A stretch of DNA of 64,000 nucleotides, taken from Amylostereum areolatum. Its lineage: Eukaryota > Basidiomycota > Agaricomycetes > Russulales > Stereaceae. Shown here piece by piece: positions 12,069-24,383 of this stretch. The stretch spans positions 186,001 to 250,000 of the forward strand of contig SAXG01000044.1 in NCBI GenBank assembly GCA_012932865.1. The letters run 5' to 3'. Position 1 is the stretch's first letter, and each line of letters starts with the position of its first letter. The position numbers and the translations under genes are program-made. The notes beneath the pieces were generated by a model. It searched no databases. It had not been told where the DNA came from and saw only the letters and a program-made list of their open reading frames with translations.

Positions 12069-13593
12069 CTATTCGCGAACGCAGCTTCCCCTCAGATAAA
12101 AGAGCGTTCCCAGTTTGCGTCTGCCGCCTCGTTCGAGCCCTTGTACGTCCACTTCCATCTCGTCCATCGCCCCCTCGCGCTGCCGCCACACCGAAATCAC
12201 CTTCCACGCGTTGCCGTGGGGCCTCTCCGCACGCGGCACGCGCCCGTCGAGGTCGAGGATGACGGTTTCCAGCTGGGAGGGGCTCGTCACTTCCGACGCA
12301 CGCAAGGAGGTTTCGTCTTCGGGAGGGGTGATGGGAGGGTCGACAAGGATGTACATTGGGAGGAATTGAGACGAATGAGAGGGCGCAAGGATGGACAGGG
12401 CGTGCGTGCGAGAATGTATGCGTTCGACCTGGATAGTGCATGGAGCGGTGAGCCTGCAGACAGTGTAAATGAAACACAGGACACCCTTACCAGCACGTCC
12501 TTCTCAACGGTAATGCCTTGCAGGACAAAATGTCGGCTATAGGAGAGCACGTCGCCGGCCTGGATGACGCCGCTTTTGGACAGATGTTGAAGCCTCCACT
12601 CCCTCGCTTCCCTATAACATCCCACCAGGTCAACTCGCCATTTGAAAGAAAGGCTGAGACGGAGATACGCACCCTACTACCTGACTTTTCACTCTCCCCT
12701 TGCCCTTGCCCTTCGTCCCCCTCCCTCCCGCCACCACCTCCTCTACCTGCCCTCCTTCCTCCTCCTCCCTATGCTCCCGCTCCCACACCTCATCCTTCCA
12801 CGGCACATGCGTTCGCCCCGCCCGTATGCTCTCCTCGAATACCCGCACCTTTTCTATATGCGCGTCCGTGAGCCAGCCGGTGTAAAGATGGTCCTGCCAT
12901 GTCCGCATCGCTGCAAGGAAGTGCGACTCGGTGAAGAAGGATGTGATGGGTTCGCGGACGGATGTTTCGTCGGGGTCATCGAGGACCATGGGCGCGGGTG
13001 AGGAACGGCGAACGGGGGAAGATGAAGTTGGGGCTGTCGTTATAGGAGACGACGGGGGAAGCGGTGGTGTCCTGAGGTGGAGACGAAGGCGCGGTTGAGA
13101 CTTCGTGGCCATCTGAAGACCATGTTTGCGTGGCGTCGCGGAAGGGCGATGACGGTCCAGCGCGTGTCTCCTGCGTCTCCTCGTCGGTTTTCCAACGTTG
13201 AGAGGGATGCGACGGTTCAACCATAGATATGTGGTCTGAAAAGGCTGTCGGAGGCAGGAGCTTCGCGAGCTTGGCTCGCGATGAAGCAGGCAGCGCCGCC
13301 CACGTCCCCGCGTTGATGATATCCTGTTCGGCCCCGCGGTCAGCCTTCTTCTCTTCCAATACGCTGTATTATTCCACACGTACAGGCATATCAACGCGTA
13401 CGAAAGGACTCTTCGGGTCCTGCAGGAAGAAACGCAGGCGATCCTCCGGGGTTTTGACCTTCGAGGCATTTGCGCCCGTCGCGGAGCTGGATGCGCGGTC
13501 GCGCTTGGTACCCGTGCGCGCGGATTCCTTCGTGGCGACATAGCGGTCGGGAGCGCGTGTGGATCGGCGAGGTCGACCAGTGGCTTCGGCCAT
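12069..13593 (-). CDS. Asx-homology (DEUBAD) domain protein
   Basis: From ATG 13593 the product starts with a basic, probably nuclear region (GRPRRSTRAPDRYVATKES) and then shows the ASXH/DEUBAD pattern: TPEDRLRFFLQDPKSPFVRV, an intron near 13370, AGTWAALPASSRAKLAKLLP, and after a Ser/Pro/Thr-rich insert ITSFFTESHFLAAMRTWQDH with LYTGWLTDAHIEKV (about 12870-12950). Known: DEUBAD domains of Asx/ASXL and INO80G bind and regulate UCH-type deubiquitinases in chromatin complexes; the fungal role is an inference. A lysine/glycine tail (GGRGTKGKGKGRVKSQ), an intron near 12660, YREAREWRLQHLSKSGVIQ and, after an intron at about 12448-12486, a conserved-looking C-terminal segment (LETVILDLDGRV, NAWKVISVWRQ) follow, ending at 12069. 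Confidence 0.7.
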
Positions 13594-14125
13594 GATCGGT
13601 GCCGTTTGGAGCAGAAGAGTGAGGTGGGGAGGCGAAGGATGTGGGGAGAGGAAAGAGGGAAGAGTCAGCAGGCTCGTTCGCCGCCACCATCCTTACATAC
13701 ATACCCTCAGACCCGTGCCCACACCCACGCTTGTCTCACGGGCACGGACATGCGTCACTGGGTTGAGATAGACGCGTACGATCTGTGGGTTTGAGCTGCG
13801 ATCGGTACCGGGTACATGGTTGTAGATAGCAGGGGTTGGTGGTAGAGTACAGAAGGAGACTTGAATATTGAATATATTGAATGGCCTTTCAGCGCATCAC
13901 GCGGAACATACAAACTTCAGTCCATTCCGGTCGGATGTACAAAAGTAGTGAACTGATGGCTAGTATGGGCTGATAGCAGAAGCGAGTAGGCTTACACGGC
14001 CATGATGCGAGTAGGTATAGAGATGCTAGTGTAGGTATGAGGACAGCAAGTGGTAGAACTACAATCAGAGAAGATCCGAGAGAATAGATGTAGGACATAG
14101 TAAAGCAAGGCAGAAATGATCGGGA
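13594..14125. other. Intergenic between two leftward genes
   Basis: Contains the upstream region of the ASX-like gene and the 3' region of the cysteine-rich gene. No coding signal, repeat or RNA gene seen. Confidence 0.6.
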
Positions 14126-14725
14126 CTATTGCATGGGTGCATCGACGACGATCTGGGTCGAGAGAGTGCGAGGGCGTTCGCGACAGTCGTGGCAAGTCAC
14201 GGAGCCGCTGCGCAGACGGAAACAAGCCCGTCAACGTTCGGACTCTTGTATCCCCCAAATAGGAGAAACAAACGCACCTCTGGGGGTTTTCCAGACAGCA
14301 ATTGCGACAGACCACGCGTCCACAGCCCTCGTCCGCGTTCTTCCCGCACGCGTCCTTGTCTCCAGGTCCATCGCTCTCTTCCTCTTCCTCGCGCACGCGT
14401 CTGCGCTGCAGGATGGAGTTGGTGTTTCTGACACCAAGAGCCATACGTTGGCGGACTGTCGGCTGAGAGGAAGGGAGGGGCACTGAGATGAACTGCAGAG
14501 GTGCGGGCGGAGATGAGAGCGATGCGGCGTCGCAAGTGCGCGAACACACGGCGCACGTAGACACGTTGCATCTATTAGGAAGGCGAGTCCGTTGAGCAGG
14601 GCAGAAGGGCTAAAGAAGATACGGGTGACTGACCTGGCGCAGATGACTGCTTGGCCTGTTGACTTGAGATTGAGAGCACGGTGGCAGGAGGTGCAGGTTG
14701 AGATCTTGGACGACCTGGTGGTCAT
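14126..14725 (-). CDS. Cysteine-rich, probably zinc-binding protein
   Basis: Starts MTTRSSKISTCTSCHRALNL at 14725. Exon 1 ends ..VICAR; intron about 14572-14632; exon 2 opens CNVSTCAVCSRTCDAAS and later has an acidic stretch, KDACGKNADEGCGRVVCRNC and CLENPQ. A further intron (about 14203-14275) joins PQ to SGSVTCHDCRERPRTLST, ending at 14126. The paired CxxC motifs (TCTSC, ICARC, TCAVC, GCGRVVCRNCC, TCHDC) suggest one or two zinc ribbons/knuckles. I recognise the layout from fungal hypothetical proteins but cannot attach a function. Confidence 0.65.
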
Positions 14726-14933
14726 GCTCGTCTCTTTTCCCTGGGAGATGGGAAAGAGAGGCAGCAGCCTTGGCGGCAGGAGACCAGTCGACGACGTTTA
14801 GAGGGAGGCTCAGTGAGCAGCATGGTGGTCGAGTTGAGAGGTGGATTCAATTGTAATTTGTAATTTTGCGTTTTGTACTTGGAGTCTCGGCGGAAGAGCT
14901 TAATCAGCAAAAAAAGACAACTACCCAGGATAG

Positions 14934-15004
14934 TACATCGGACGGGAGTCGAACCCGTGCCGCTTGCTTGGAAGGCAAGCATGATACCGTTTCACCACCG
15001 ATGT
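14934..15004 (-). tRNA. tRNA-Gly (anticodon UCC)
   Basis: The minus strand folds as a 71-nt tRNA without intron. Acceptor stem ACATCGG/CCGATGT, discriminator A at 14934; D-arm with TGGTGAAACGGTATCA; anticodon stem CTTGC/GCAAG closing loop CTTCCAA (anticodon TCC, glycine GGA codons); T-arm CACGGGTTCGACTCCCG with the invariant GGTTCGA. Confidence 0.92.
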
Positions 15005-15155
15005 CATGTAAGGGAGCTCTTCATAAATCACCATAAGGACTCGGGAAGGTTACTGCGCAGTGGCTAGGATTTCCGTGACTTCACCTTGTGTATCGCCCCA
15101 AGTCCCTTCCTCCCTGCCTCTCTCCTCGTCCTCGTCCTCGGCGACAGCGACCGCC

Positions 15156-17148
15156 ATGTCTATCCAGAACTTTGGAAAGGGCGCCCTCCGAGTCGCCAAG
15201 AATTACACAAAGGGCTACTCAGATGTTCAGGCAAAGGTGCGCGAGGCAACCTCCAACGACGCCTGGGGTCCATCCGGCACGCAGATGAACGAGATCGCCC
15301 AAATGTCCTTCAACCAGTCCGTTCCCGTGTTCTTCCTCGCCCTCTCCCCTCCCTCCTCATTATTCATATCACAGGAATGACTTTGTCGAGATCATGGAAA
15401 TGCTGGACAAACGTCTCAACGACAAGGGCAAGAACTGGCGCCACGTCTTCAAGGTCTTTACCGCCCCCTTCTCGCACATCCCTTCGCATCCTCTGACTCC
15501 ACGTGCACAGTCCCTCACCGTTCTCGACTACCTTCTTCACGCCGGCTCAGAAAACGTCGTCATCTACTTCAAAGACAACATCTACATTATCAAGACTCTC
15601 AAAGAGTTTCAATTCGTTGACGAATTCGGCAAGGATCAAGGTGCCAACGTTCCGCCAGAAGGCCAAAGACATCACCAACTTGCTCCAAGACGATAGTCGT
15701 CTTCGCCACGAGCGCCGCAGCCGTGCACATATGCGTGACCGTATGCTCGGCGAAGACAATGGCCCTCCAAGCCATCCAGTCCTTTGACGAGAACGACTCC
15801 CGCCGCTCTCCCAACGGTGCCCCACCCCCCGCAAGGCCTCAGGATCAAACTGATGACGAACTGCGCCGCGCGATCGAAGCCAGCAAGCGTACATTGGCGG
15901 ACGAGCAGGCCCGTGGGGCGGAGGATCGTGATTTGGCACAGGCAATCCGGCTTAGCGAGGAGGAGGAAGCGCGGCGGAACCAGGCAGTATTGGATGCCAA
16001 CGGCCAGGCTCTGTTCGATGATCAACAGCAAATGTGCGTCTTCGTCGTTTCGTCAGTCAACACCGACTAACCACGTCCTGTTGCCTTCAACAGCAACAAT
16101 AACAACTTGTTGGTGGACGCTCAACCATTTGGCACCGGCTTACAACCCCAAGTTCACATCCATCCAACCTCAGTTCACATCCTTCAACCCGTATCAGCAA
16201 CAGGCGCAGCAGGAAGCGGCACAGGTGCGTCGTCTCTTCCTAAGTATACCTTGGTTCCTCATGCTTATGAAACGCCGATCAGGCCGAATATCTTCGTCAA
16301 CAGCAAGAATGGCTACGTCAGCAGCAGGAGCAGCAAGCACAGGCTCAAGCTCAAGCGCAACTGCAGGCTCAGCAGGAAGAGTGGCTCCGCCAGCAGCAGC
16401 TTCTTCAGTTCCAGCAGCAACAGGCCCAGCAATACCAGCAACAACAACAATACCAACAATACCAGCAGCCTATCGCTCCTCAGCAGACGTCCTTTGGGTA
16501 CGCCCGGTTAAAGCCGCACTTTTTCTCGGACTCACACTTTTATGTCAGAACCAACAACCCTTTCGCCCAAACCCCTTCCTTCCCCTCCGCACCGTCCCCC
16601 AGCACATCAAACCCTTCTGCCTCCCTCTCGAATTTCTCCCTCCCGTCGACCTACGAAACCCACTCACCAAGCACCAATCTATCATCAATTTCCGCCTCCA
16701 ATTCACCACGTCCGTCTGCTTCCCCACAGCCTCCACGAGGACCAACACGTACCGACCAAGAGCATTCCCAACTGGCGAACTTATTTGCGGGTCGGGGAGA
16801 TGGCGATGGTGTCGATACGTTCGGGAATACTGGTCAGCTACGGTGCGTTTCGTGTGACATGGTCTATTTTCTCGCATCCTCCTTGCTCGGTTGCTCTCTA
16901 CATCATTACTTCTCGCCTCATGGCACCCCGATATTCCCCCGCTCTCTGTTTCTTCTTCCCATCTCTCTTGGGCTGAATGTAACTGCTTATACACCAAACC
17001 CCACAGATACGGCGGTACGGAGGCGGGACGATTGGTCTCCCAGAAGACGGGCGCGCCACAATCCAACTTCAACCCATTTGCCCAGCAGCAGCAACAACAG
17101 CAACAGCAACACCAGCAGAACCCCGACCAACCATTCTTTTCGATATAG
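15156..17148 (+). CDS. Epsin-like clathrin adaptor (ENTH, UIMs, NPF motifs)
   Basis: Endocytic adaptor of the Ent1/2 type, binding PI(4,5)P2, ubiquitinated cargo, clathrin and EH-domain proteins at the plasma membrane. ENTH domain: SIQNFGKGALRVAKNYTKGY, then EATSNDAWGPSGTQMNEIAQ, FVEIMEMLDKRLNDKGKNW, TVLDYLLHAGSENVVIYF, LKEFQFVDEFGKDQGAN, ITNLLQDDSRLRHERRSRAH. Two ubiquitin-interacting motifs follow: DDELRRAIEASKRTL (about 15860) and DRDLAQAIRLSEEEE (about 15930). A Gln/Ala-rich stretch (16300-16490), NPFAQ motifs (about 16560 and 17070), and a CAG-type poly-Gln run end in PFFSI. At least four introns. Frame breaks: extra C at about 15653 (GTTCCGCC for GTTCGCC) and another near 15760. Confidence 0.88.
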
Positions 17149-17968
17149 GACCGCCTGTCTACTTCTTTTCGAATGTACTTCTTCTTTTGCTCTTCTTTCC
17201 CTACAACCTCTCGCCTTATTGGTTAATTTGGGGCTTCTACTTCATGTATCTCATACCCGCCCCTTTGCATGCGTCCTATCCTTTGTTGAACGGATTGTGC
17301 AGGATCGATGTACCGTCGCTGATCATTCTCGAGGGGCAATCGATTGTGTCGTTGGATTCAGTTCGTCCAAGCCGGGCCTCCGTACAGGTCCCGTTCATCT
17401 CCATGCAGACGGACTTAGGACTCGAAGCTCAGGATAAATCGGGAGCTTGTCGCTTCGTTCTTCATGGATGACTGACGTACGGTCTTCATCCCTTCTTTTA
17501 GGAACGACCCCCGCCCCCCGCCCCAGCTGCATGGCACGTATATATCTCCTCTTCCTCGCAATCGAGTATCTGACTTCTCTTCAGGGGGGCGTGGACATAT
17601 GATCACTGAATTGAATAGGCTACGGCCGTTGGTCAGGATAGGAAGTGTACACCCCACACCCTCCGAGCTGCTAACTTACCGAAGTTCTCCCAATCTGCTT
17701 GGCAGGAGTCCAATCAAACCACCGAGGATGCGGCAGTGGCAGAGGGCATAGGTCGTTTGTGGACTCACAGAACCCTCGAGGATGCCCAGCTGACTCGTCG
17801 AACCGGGCGTAGTTCGGCATATCCACCCTCTAGAACTGAATGCACGGACTTCGAATATCGAGCACCCGCTGGTGACATGCATGCGGCGTAGGAGGGATAA
17901 ATAGTGGGAGCTTGATAGACCAGGGACGTCGTGCCGTTCTACTGCAGCCCTGTCGTACCTCCTCGACG
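17149..17968. other. Intergenic; possible TATA for the sugar transporter
   Basis: Downstream of epsin, with no coding signal recognised. AGGGATAAATAGTGG at about 17893-17907 lies some 65 bp upstream of the transporter ATG and is a reasonable TATA-like element. Confidence 0.45.
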
Positions 17969-20900
17969 ATGGCTTCGGATCTCAAGAACGAGAAGGACTC
18001 TATTCAGTCGGACGCCAAGGTCGACGTCGCCCATGAGGAACACCCGACGTTCTTGAAGGGGGAGAAAGTTGTCGAGGCGTTGAATGGTACGTACTCCTCT
18101 TTGCCTAGGAGGAATGCGGCTCATGGCTCATACGATGATTATCAGCGGATTTCGCCGCGGCCTGTCGAGACTGGGCGTATCAATCCGTTCACGAAGACAG
18201 CGTTTGTGGTCTACTGCTGTAAGTCATCCCAGCGTTCCGGTCTTGACAGGCTCTGAGATTTGAGTAGGTGCCTGCTGTGGCGTTTATGTGTTCATGTGGT
18301 AATGGGTGAGGATCACTGCGTCGGCGTCGCGAGTGAAGGTACTTATCCTCTTCAGCTATGACGGCTCTGTTATGACGGGTATCAACGGAATGACGACGTA
18401 TGTGTCGTTTCCGTCTTCTCCTTGACTGCTCTAACGCACCCTGATAGGTACCAGAACAAATTCAACCAAGGTACTATATGCTGGCCTTGATACTCGAACA
18501 CAACTCACCGAGGGAACCTTCCTCAGGCCAGCTCGATGTCTCCACTGGCATCATCTTCTCGATCTACACAATCGGTCAGATGTGCGGTTCCCTCATCGCA
18601 GGGTTCATCTGCGATCGCTTCGGTCGCCGCGCTGCAATGTTTACTGGTGGGTGGACTTTCTACCACGTCTCAACGGCATCGTGGCTTAAAATACCTTTAT
18701 AGGCTGCCTGTTCATCATGGCTGGCTCGGCGGTCATTGCATCGTCAGAGGCCAAAAACCAAGTTCGTTTCGACCTGCATTCGGGCGGTCAATGCAGTGAC
18801 TAAAGTCCCCTCGCAGTTCATCGGCGGTCGGTTCGTCCTCGGGTTTGGCATCGCAATTGCGACCATCGGTGCCCCGACATTTACCGTGGAGTGTTCTCCT
18901 CCCCAGTGGAGGTACAAACTATCTTGCTTTTTCTCTGACGATTCATTCTGACGTGATACTTCTCGCAGGGGCCGTTTGACGGGACTTTATAACACTGGAT
19001 GGAACGGTGGCGCTATTCCGGCGGCTGGCATTACCTTGGCCACGTCCAACATGACGAGCGACTGGGGCTGGCGAATTCCATTGATCATCCAAGCTGTTCC
19101 CGCCAGCATTGTCGTTTGCACAGTTTGGTTCCTCGTCAGTCCCTTCGCACATGTGCCCTCTTCTTTGACTGATGACGTTTACCAGCCTGAAAGCCCTCGG
19201 TGGACCATGGCACAGGGTCGTAAAGAGGAAGCGTTCGCGTGGTTGACCAAATACCACGGTACGACGCCATTGAACTCTAGTCGACGTTATCTAATAGCCC
19301 ATGACAGGGCAATGGTGACCCTAAACACCCGGTCGTGCAGTTGGAAATGCGCGAATTCCAGGAGAACATTCATTCCAATGGATCTGACAAGCGATGGTGG
19401 GATTTCAAGTGCGTTCTTCTTGACCTCGAGTTGCTCGTATTGCTTCGCTGACGACGCATACCCCAGGTCTTTGCTTGGTGGGTCCTGACCTCGAGACGGA
19501 CCGAAGAGGAGTCTAACATTCGAACAGTTAACCGAAACCACCGCTGGCGATTCTTGGTTGGTGCATCTTCGCTGGTAGGTCTCCTAAGGTGCTCATACAT
19601 GCTCGTAGATGGTCTTTCTGATGGGATTCTTTGGACAAATGAGCGGGAATGGTCTTGGTACGTCATTCTCCAGAAGCCTGGTAGACTTCCTGTTTATGTT
19701 TTTTGATGAAGGATATTTCAACGTAAGGATATCCCTGTTTTCGTATTTTCATTGCTGATAACTGTCGTGAACTTTAGCTGTCTATCTACGAGGCATGTAC
19801 CATCGATACATTCTCTTTACCATACTAACCTTCCGATCCTGCAGAGCTTGGGCTTCGGCAGTGAGTAGCGTCACAATCTCGATTAATGAGGGATTCTAAA
19901 AAGCTATTGCGTAGAAAAAATGCAGTTCAACATGAACCTCATCAGTGTGCAACCTTCAATCTCTCCCGTTGTGACCTCTCACGCGTTTTATCAAGACACT
20001 TGCCTGAACGCGATTGCTGCCTGGATAGCCACCGCGCTCGCCGACAAAATTCCGCGACGCAAGGTTCTTATCGTCGGAACAGCACTCTGCTCTGTATGCC
20101 TCGCTCTAAATGCTGGGTTCAGCGCGGTGTGGGCAAAGTATCCTGACGACGGACCCAAGAACCTGGTATGTCTGCTCTCCTGTCCTGTCGTGATTACGAG
20201 TACATTGAAGGACCATGCTACAGAAAATTGGGAACGCCGCAGTCACGTTCTACTACTTTTTCAACATCGTCTACTCCTTCACGTATACTCCTCTCCGTAA
20301 GCACATATTATCTATCCAGCCTCGGGTTGTGTTCTCATGGCTCGATCTCCACAGAGTCTCTGTATCCTGCCGAGTGTCTCGAGAATGCCACGCGCGCCAA
20401 AGGCATCTCGATGAAGATCTTCGTGCGTACCGTTCACATATTATTACCCTGACGCTGAAATGTTGTCCTCTTAGGTCATCGGCTGCACTTCCTTCATCAA
20501 CTTGTTCTGCACTCCGCCCGCCTATGCCGTGCTTGGAGTATGTATACATTCGTAGTTCTGTTGAAGCATTCGCTCATTATTTCCCACTTGCAGTGGAAAT
20601 ACATCCTGGTGTTCGTCTTTTGGGACGCGTTCGTACGTGTTTGGAACAATGCTAACTCATGTGGATTTATTTGCTTATGTTGTCCTAGGAAACGGTGATT
20701 TGGTACTTCTTCTGCGTGGAAACCCAGGGCCGTACATTAGAGGTGAGCTCCCTCTAAACTCGTTCGATACATTTGGCTAACTCCACGTCGTGTTCGCAGG
20801 AACTGGACGAGATTTTCAGCGCCCCAAATCCTTCGAAAGCTTCTCGACAAAAGCGAACGGCACGTTGCTCTTCTACCTTCTCACTCCATTCGATCATCAA

Positions 20901-20969
20901 TACTGATCTTTGAACAAACAGGTGGCAATCACCGCGACAGGGAAAGTCCACACCGTGGATGAGAAGTAG
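17969..20969 (+). CDS. MFS sugar transporter (lactose permease-like)
   Basis: Plasma-membrane proton-coupled sugar porter with 12 expected membrane spans, of the fungal lactose permease/cellodextrin transporter branch. Start MASDLKNEKDSIQ at 17969, cytosolic acidic N-terminus. Signatures in order: FSIYTIGQMCGSLIAGFICD with DRFGRR (loop 2-3, about 18620), FIGGRFVLGFGIAIA (TM4, about 18835), LYNTGWNGGAIPAAGI, PESPRWTMAQGRKEEA (loop 6, about 19190), ADKIPRRKVLIVG (about 20045), SLYPAECLENATRAKGISMK, and after TM12 ETQGRTLEELDEIFSAP (about 20720-20825). More than ten introns of about 50-60 nt. C-terminus AITATGKVHTVDEK. Family is certain; the transported sugar (lactose, cellobiose or other) cannot be read. 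Confidence 0.88.
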
Positions 20970-22362
20970 CGCTATTCGTCTGCATTTGCCATCCAACAAG
21001 TCTTCAATCATGTATTTCTAGTTTATCGAGCACCCCGTTCCGAATTGATGTTTCCTATAAATGTTTGGCCGAACTTGTGGAACTGCTTGTCCCGACCAGC
21101 AGCATTGACCTTCAAGCTTCAAGCTTCAAGGCTGGCCATCGTTCTCGATAGCAGGTGATGTACACAGATTCCCGCCATGACCCCGCCCTATGTCAAACAA
21201 GGTTTCTATTTATCGCGTGAGTGCGGCCTTGTGTAGGACGCCGGCGCAACTTGTGAGCGCTGAGCGCGAGCCTTCCCACAACACTAACGCTTCTTCAACA
21301 GTCCCGACGAAACCACTGCCAAAGATGTGCCAGAAGCTTTCCATTACCGATTTCAATGAATCCCTTGGCGACGCTCAACGTGCGTGGCCGATATGGGATG
21401 TACTCCGGCTGTTTTCGCACCTTTTCCATAGTTGGGGATACAAAGGCTACGGGCAATAATCCATTATGTTAGGCCGAGAAGTACTAGGATTGGTCTGCCT
21501 CGGTTCTGCCTCATTATTTCACATTTCAACACGCTCTTCAAGTTCCTCCTCTGATACTTAAACAATGCCTCGCAGGCGCCCCATAGACTCACGTATCCAC
21601 GGACCACATATCGGCACACATTCGCAATCAAGCTTCTGAATAATCGTAAAGCACATTATTGGAAAACTTCATCCAACCGTTTAATGCCTCATATACATAT
21701 TTCGTGCGTAACAAGTGGGACCCTCAACGAAAGGGTAAAAAGAACATACATACATGCATACATACATACTAGCATAAACATACCCACATACACCGTACCC
21801 ATGAGCCATTCGTTGATTACCCATATACCTATCCTACTTCCACCCCGTCAGTCCTTTGGCCCAGTCAATGGCGGTCCTCATGCTCCGTTCCTTCTACGTG
21901 CCCGAGGCGTCCCAGATTTTCTTTGAATCACTTCTAGATTATCCACCCATCCGACGTACATCTCCGCGCGTGGAACATGAAGGACGGATCACCGTTTCGC
22001 CAGTATGATTCATCTCATCGGGCAACCGCAGACGCGGAGGGCGCCAAGGAGGGGAAGGACATCGACCGACATGCGAGATGAAAGACGGCGGGAGCAGGCC
22101 AAGCTGTGACAGCGGAGGGAGAGATACCTGAAGACCAACTACTTGGGCTGTCTCAGCTAACAGCTCCAAGCCCTGCTGAACCCGGGATTAGTCAAATATA
22201 TCGGCTGTAAGCCACAGTAAAATAGGGACTTGCCAGCGGGGCTCGCGGGGTGGAGGTCTGTCCCGAAGGTGGAGGGATGATGGGGTAAAGGCGCGTCCTG
22301 GCCAAGGCTTTCAACATTGTTGAGAGCCAAATTAGACGAAGGCATGTTCTGGTGACGATCAT
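20970..22362. other. Intergenic with weak frames and a short microsatellite
   Basis: A small frame at 21190-21459 (+), ending LFHSWGYKGYGQ, is unassigned; a GTGAGT...TTCAACAG intron-like stretch lies inside it. At 21743-21770 there is an imperfect ACAT/CATA microsatellite. The minus-strand stretch 21939-22360 may hold 3' sequence or extra exons of the HMG-box gene but gives no recognisable motif. Confidence 0.4.
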
Positions 22363-22914
22363 TCACGAACCATGACTATATGGAGGTCGCGCTTGAACTC
22401 GGGGTGAAAGTGCAGTACCACGATGAGGGCCTGCGTTTGACGTATGCCGCACAGGGCTAGCCACAACATTGTCTCCTGCTTGAGTCTTCTCATGGTCCTC
22501 ATTGAAGCCACCGGCGCCAACCTTTGCCTTCTTCCTCCTGTTTATCTTGCCCTTGGGTTGTTGCGGCCTGAACCCACAATCCGGGAAGTTGATTGCGTGT
22601 TGCTCTTTGCCCTGATTGTACAACTCTCGGAAATGAGATTTGGTGATGGACTGTTCGACTCGCCAAACCTCCGCTATGCTTCTCGAGATCTCGACCTGGG
22701 AATACAGTTTTCCGTATTCGGACACAACCTGACGAGCGCGGTAGCTGCGATAGATGATCCAGCAGTTTTGAGGCCTCCGAGGGGCTGAACCGTCAGCAGA
22801 AGGAAAATAAATTGACGGAAAGTTGGTCGAGTTCATGGCCGGGAGTTGATCAATCGGAAGTTTCTCGAGTTCAAGCAGTGAAGGTTTTCCGGTGGCCTCC
22901 CTCTTTTGGTCCAT
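22363..22914 (-). CDS. HMG-box transcription factor
   Basis: Start taken at MDQKREATGKPSLLELEKLP (22914); an in-frame ATG at 22953 is possible. The HMG box follows: PRRPQNCWIIYRSYRARQ, ISRSIAEVWRVEQSITKSHF, RELYNQGKEQHAINFPDCGF, then basic KGKINRRKKAK. The conserved RPxN..(F/W)I.YR entry, the central Trp and the (Y/F)P.(Y/C).(F)P exit are those of the MATA_HMG/SOX-like class that binds and bends DNA minor grooves. No intron is needed in this part. The C-terminus runs to a stop at 22363 but could be longer by splicing leftward. Regulatory target unknown; in homobasidiomycetes such HMG proteins are usually not the mating-type determinants. Confidence 0.7.
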   Translation of the reverse strand: MDQKREATGKPSLLELEKLPIDQLPAMNSTNFPSIYFPSADGSAPRRPQNCWIIYRSYRARQVVSEYGKLYSQVEISRSIAEVWRVEQSITKSHFRELYNQGKEQHAINFPDCGFRPQQPKGKINRRKKAKVGAGGFNEDHEKTQAGDNVVASPVRHTSNAGPHRGTALSPRVQARPPYSHGS

Positions 22915-24383
22915 AGTGGATAGAGGCTGCCGAAAAGGTATGACCAGAGTCACCAGACTGTGTACTGCGGGAAGGACAACGCTGCGAGACGTAGAGATGA
23001 AGGCTAGGGTGATGTGGAGAGAAAATGAGAAGAGGGAACAGACACCAACATGTCGACAATCGTCAGTTTTATACTTGGGGGTTTGAAGATAGTGCTGTGG
23101 ACGTTAAAACCAAGCATCGTTGAGATCTCATGGACAATGGGGGTGGAACAATGGGAATATAAAGTCCGCTGGCGGGCAGATCACTGGCACTGGCATTGTC
23201 TCGCTGCTTATGGGATGTGCTGTAGAACGATTGACGCGCTCTTTGCCCAACGACAGGACCACGGTCATCATTCACATTCCCAGTGGATATCGAGAGGTAG
23301 ACAGTCTGGCTATAAATTTGTGTTTCCGACAGACAGTATAAACGACGTACATTCAAGGCAACACATCGGTTCCCAAAGGACACTCCGTGGTCCACCCCGT
23401 TTTCATGCGGTCCTGGGCCGCACGCTTTGTGTGAAAGTCTGAAATCAACGATCCGATGGTTGTGATAACACAGCAAACCTGGGGCTATTGGCCCTGACGG
23501 GGAAAGGCGGGGGGAAAGGGTGATGGATCAGCCATGAGTTGAGGGCGAAGAAGGTGACGGCGAGTTTCAAGTCAGATATCGGCATATCCTACTACGACAA
23601 AAAATGTTAGCCAACTACGCATCTGACAGGATTGAGAGCTCCACCTGTTCTGATCCAGAATGTACCCCGTCGAAAGACCTGTGGAATGGAACAAGGAATC
23701 GCAGACATCGATCCTTACACAGCATCCTCAACCACGTGGGTTGGAAACGACGGAGATCTATGACAGGAATATCGACCTAATACTATTCTCAGCCCCCGTC
23801 GATGGTCTTGAACAATCTTGAGGCCTTGAGGTTTCGTCGAACCGGCTATAAGAAGTTGTGATTTTCATGTCAGTAGTGCTCCAACTGCAAGATGGAGGAA
23901 GGAGAGAGATAGGAACTGGACCAAACTGCACAAATGCCCCGGAAGAGCCTGGCCAGGACGGGGAACGAAGGAGTAAGATACAATGACTATTGGTACACTT
24001 CTATCGCGACGTCCATAAGTACATGATAACACAGATACAACACAAGAAATACAACAAAAAATAATGTACACCACCAGTACATAGCAGTACATCCACAAAG
24101 AAGTGAGAGAAGTGCAATAAAGTTATCGTGAAATAAGCCATAAGAATGGCACTCGCCTAGCGCGAGCTTAGTGTCGTATGCAGCACCGATCGGCCTCCTC
24201 TAAGGCGCCCAGTATGGGACGGTGACCCTAGGTCATATCGGCGGACAACACGCGATACGAGCTCGAGACCTGCATCTAGAGCGAACGCGGCGGTCGATCT
24301 ACTCCTTCTCCGGCGTCGGGCCAGCTTGGGAGGGAAGGGATGGAATCAGATCCATCACCGAATCCAGTCGGGAGGATGTTCCG
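22915..24383. other. Long interval without a recognisable gene
   Basis: Both strands show only short frames of mixed composition (for example 23069-23476, minus). No homologue, repeat array or RNA gene recognised. The stretch 23860-24300 is AT-richer and probably intergenic. Confidence 0.5.

Noticed and set aside
14231..14725. Reading the first 164 codons of the cysteine-rich gene without introns
   Set aside because: The continuous frame loses the CxxC pattern after residue 31. Removing the GTCAGT...AATAG and GTGCGT...GCGCAG introns restores it.
21743..21770. ACAT/CATA tract as a regulatory or telomere-like element
   Set aside because: Too short and imperfect; an ordinary microsatellite.
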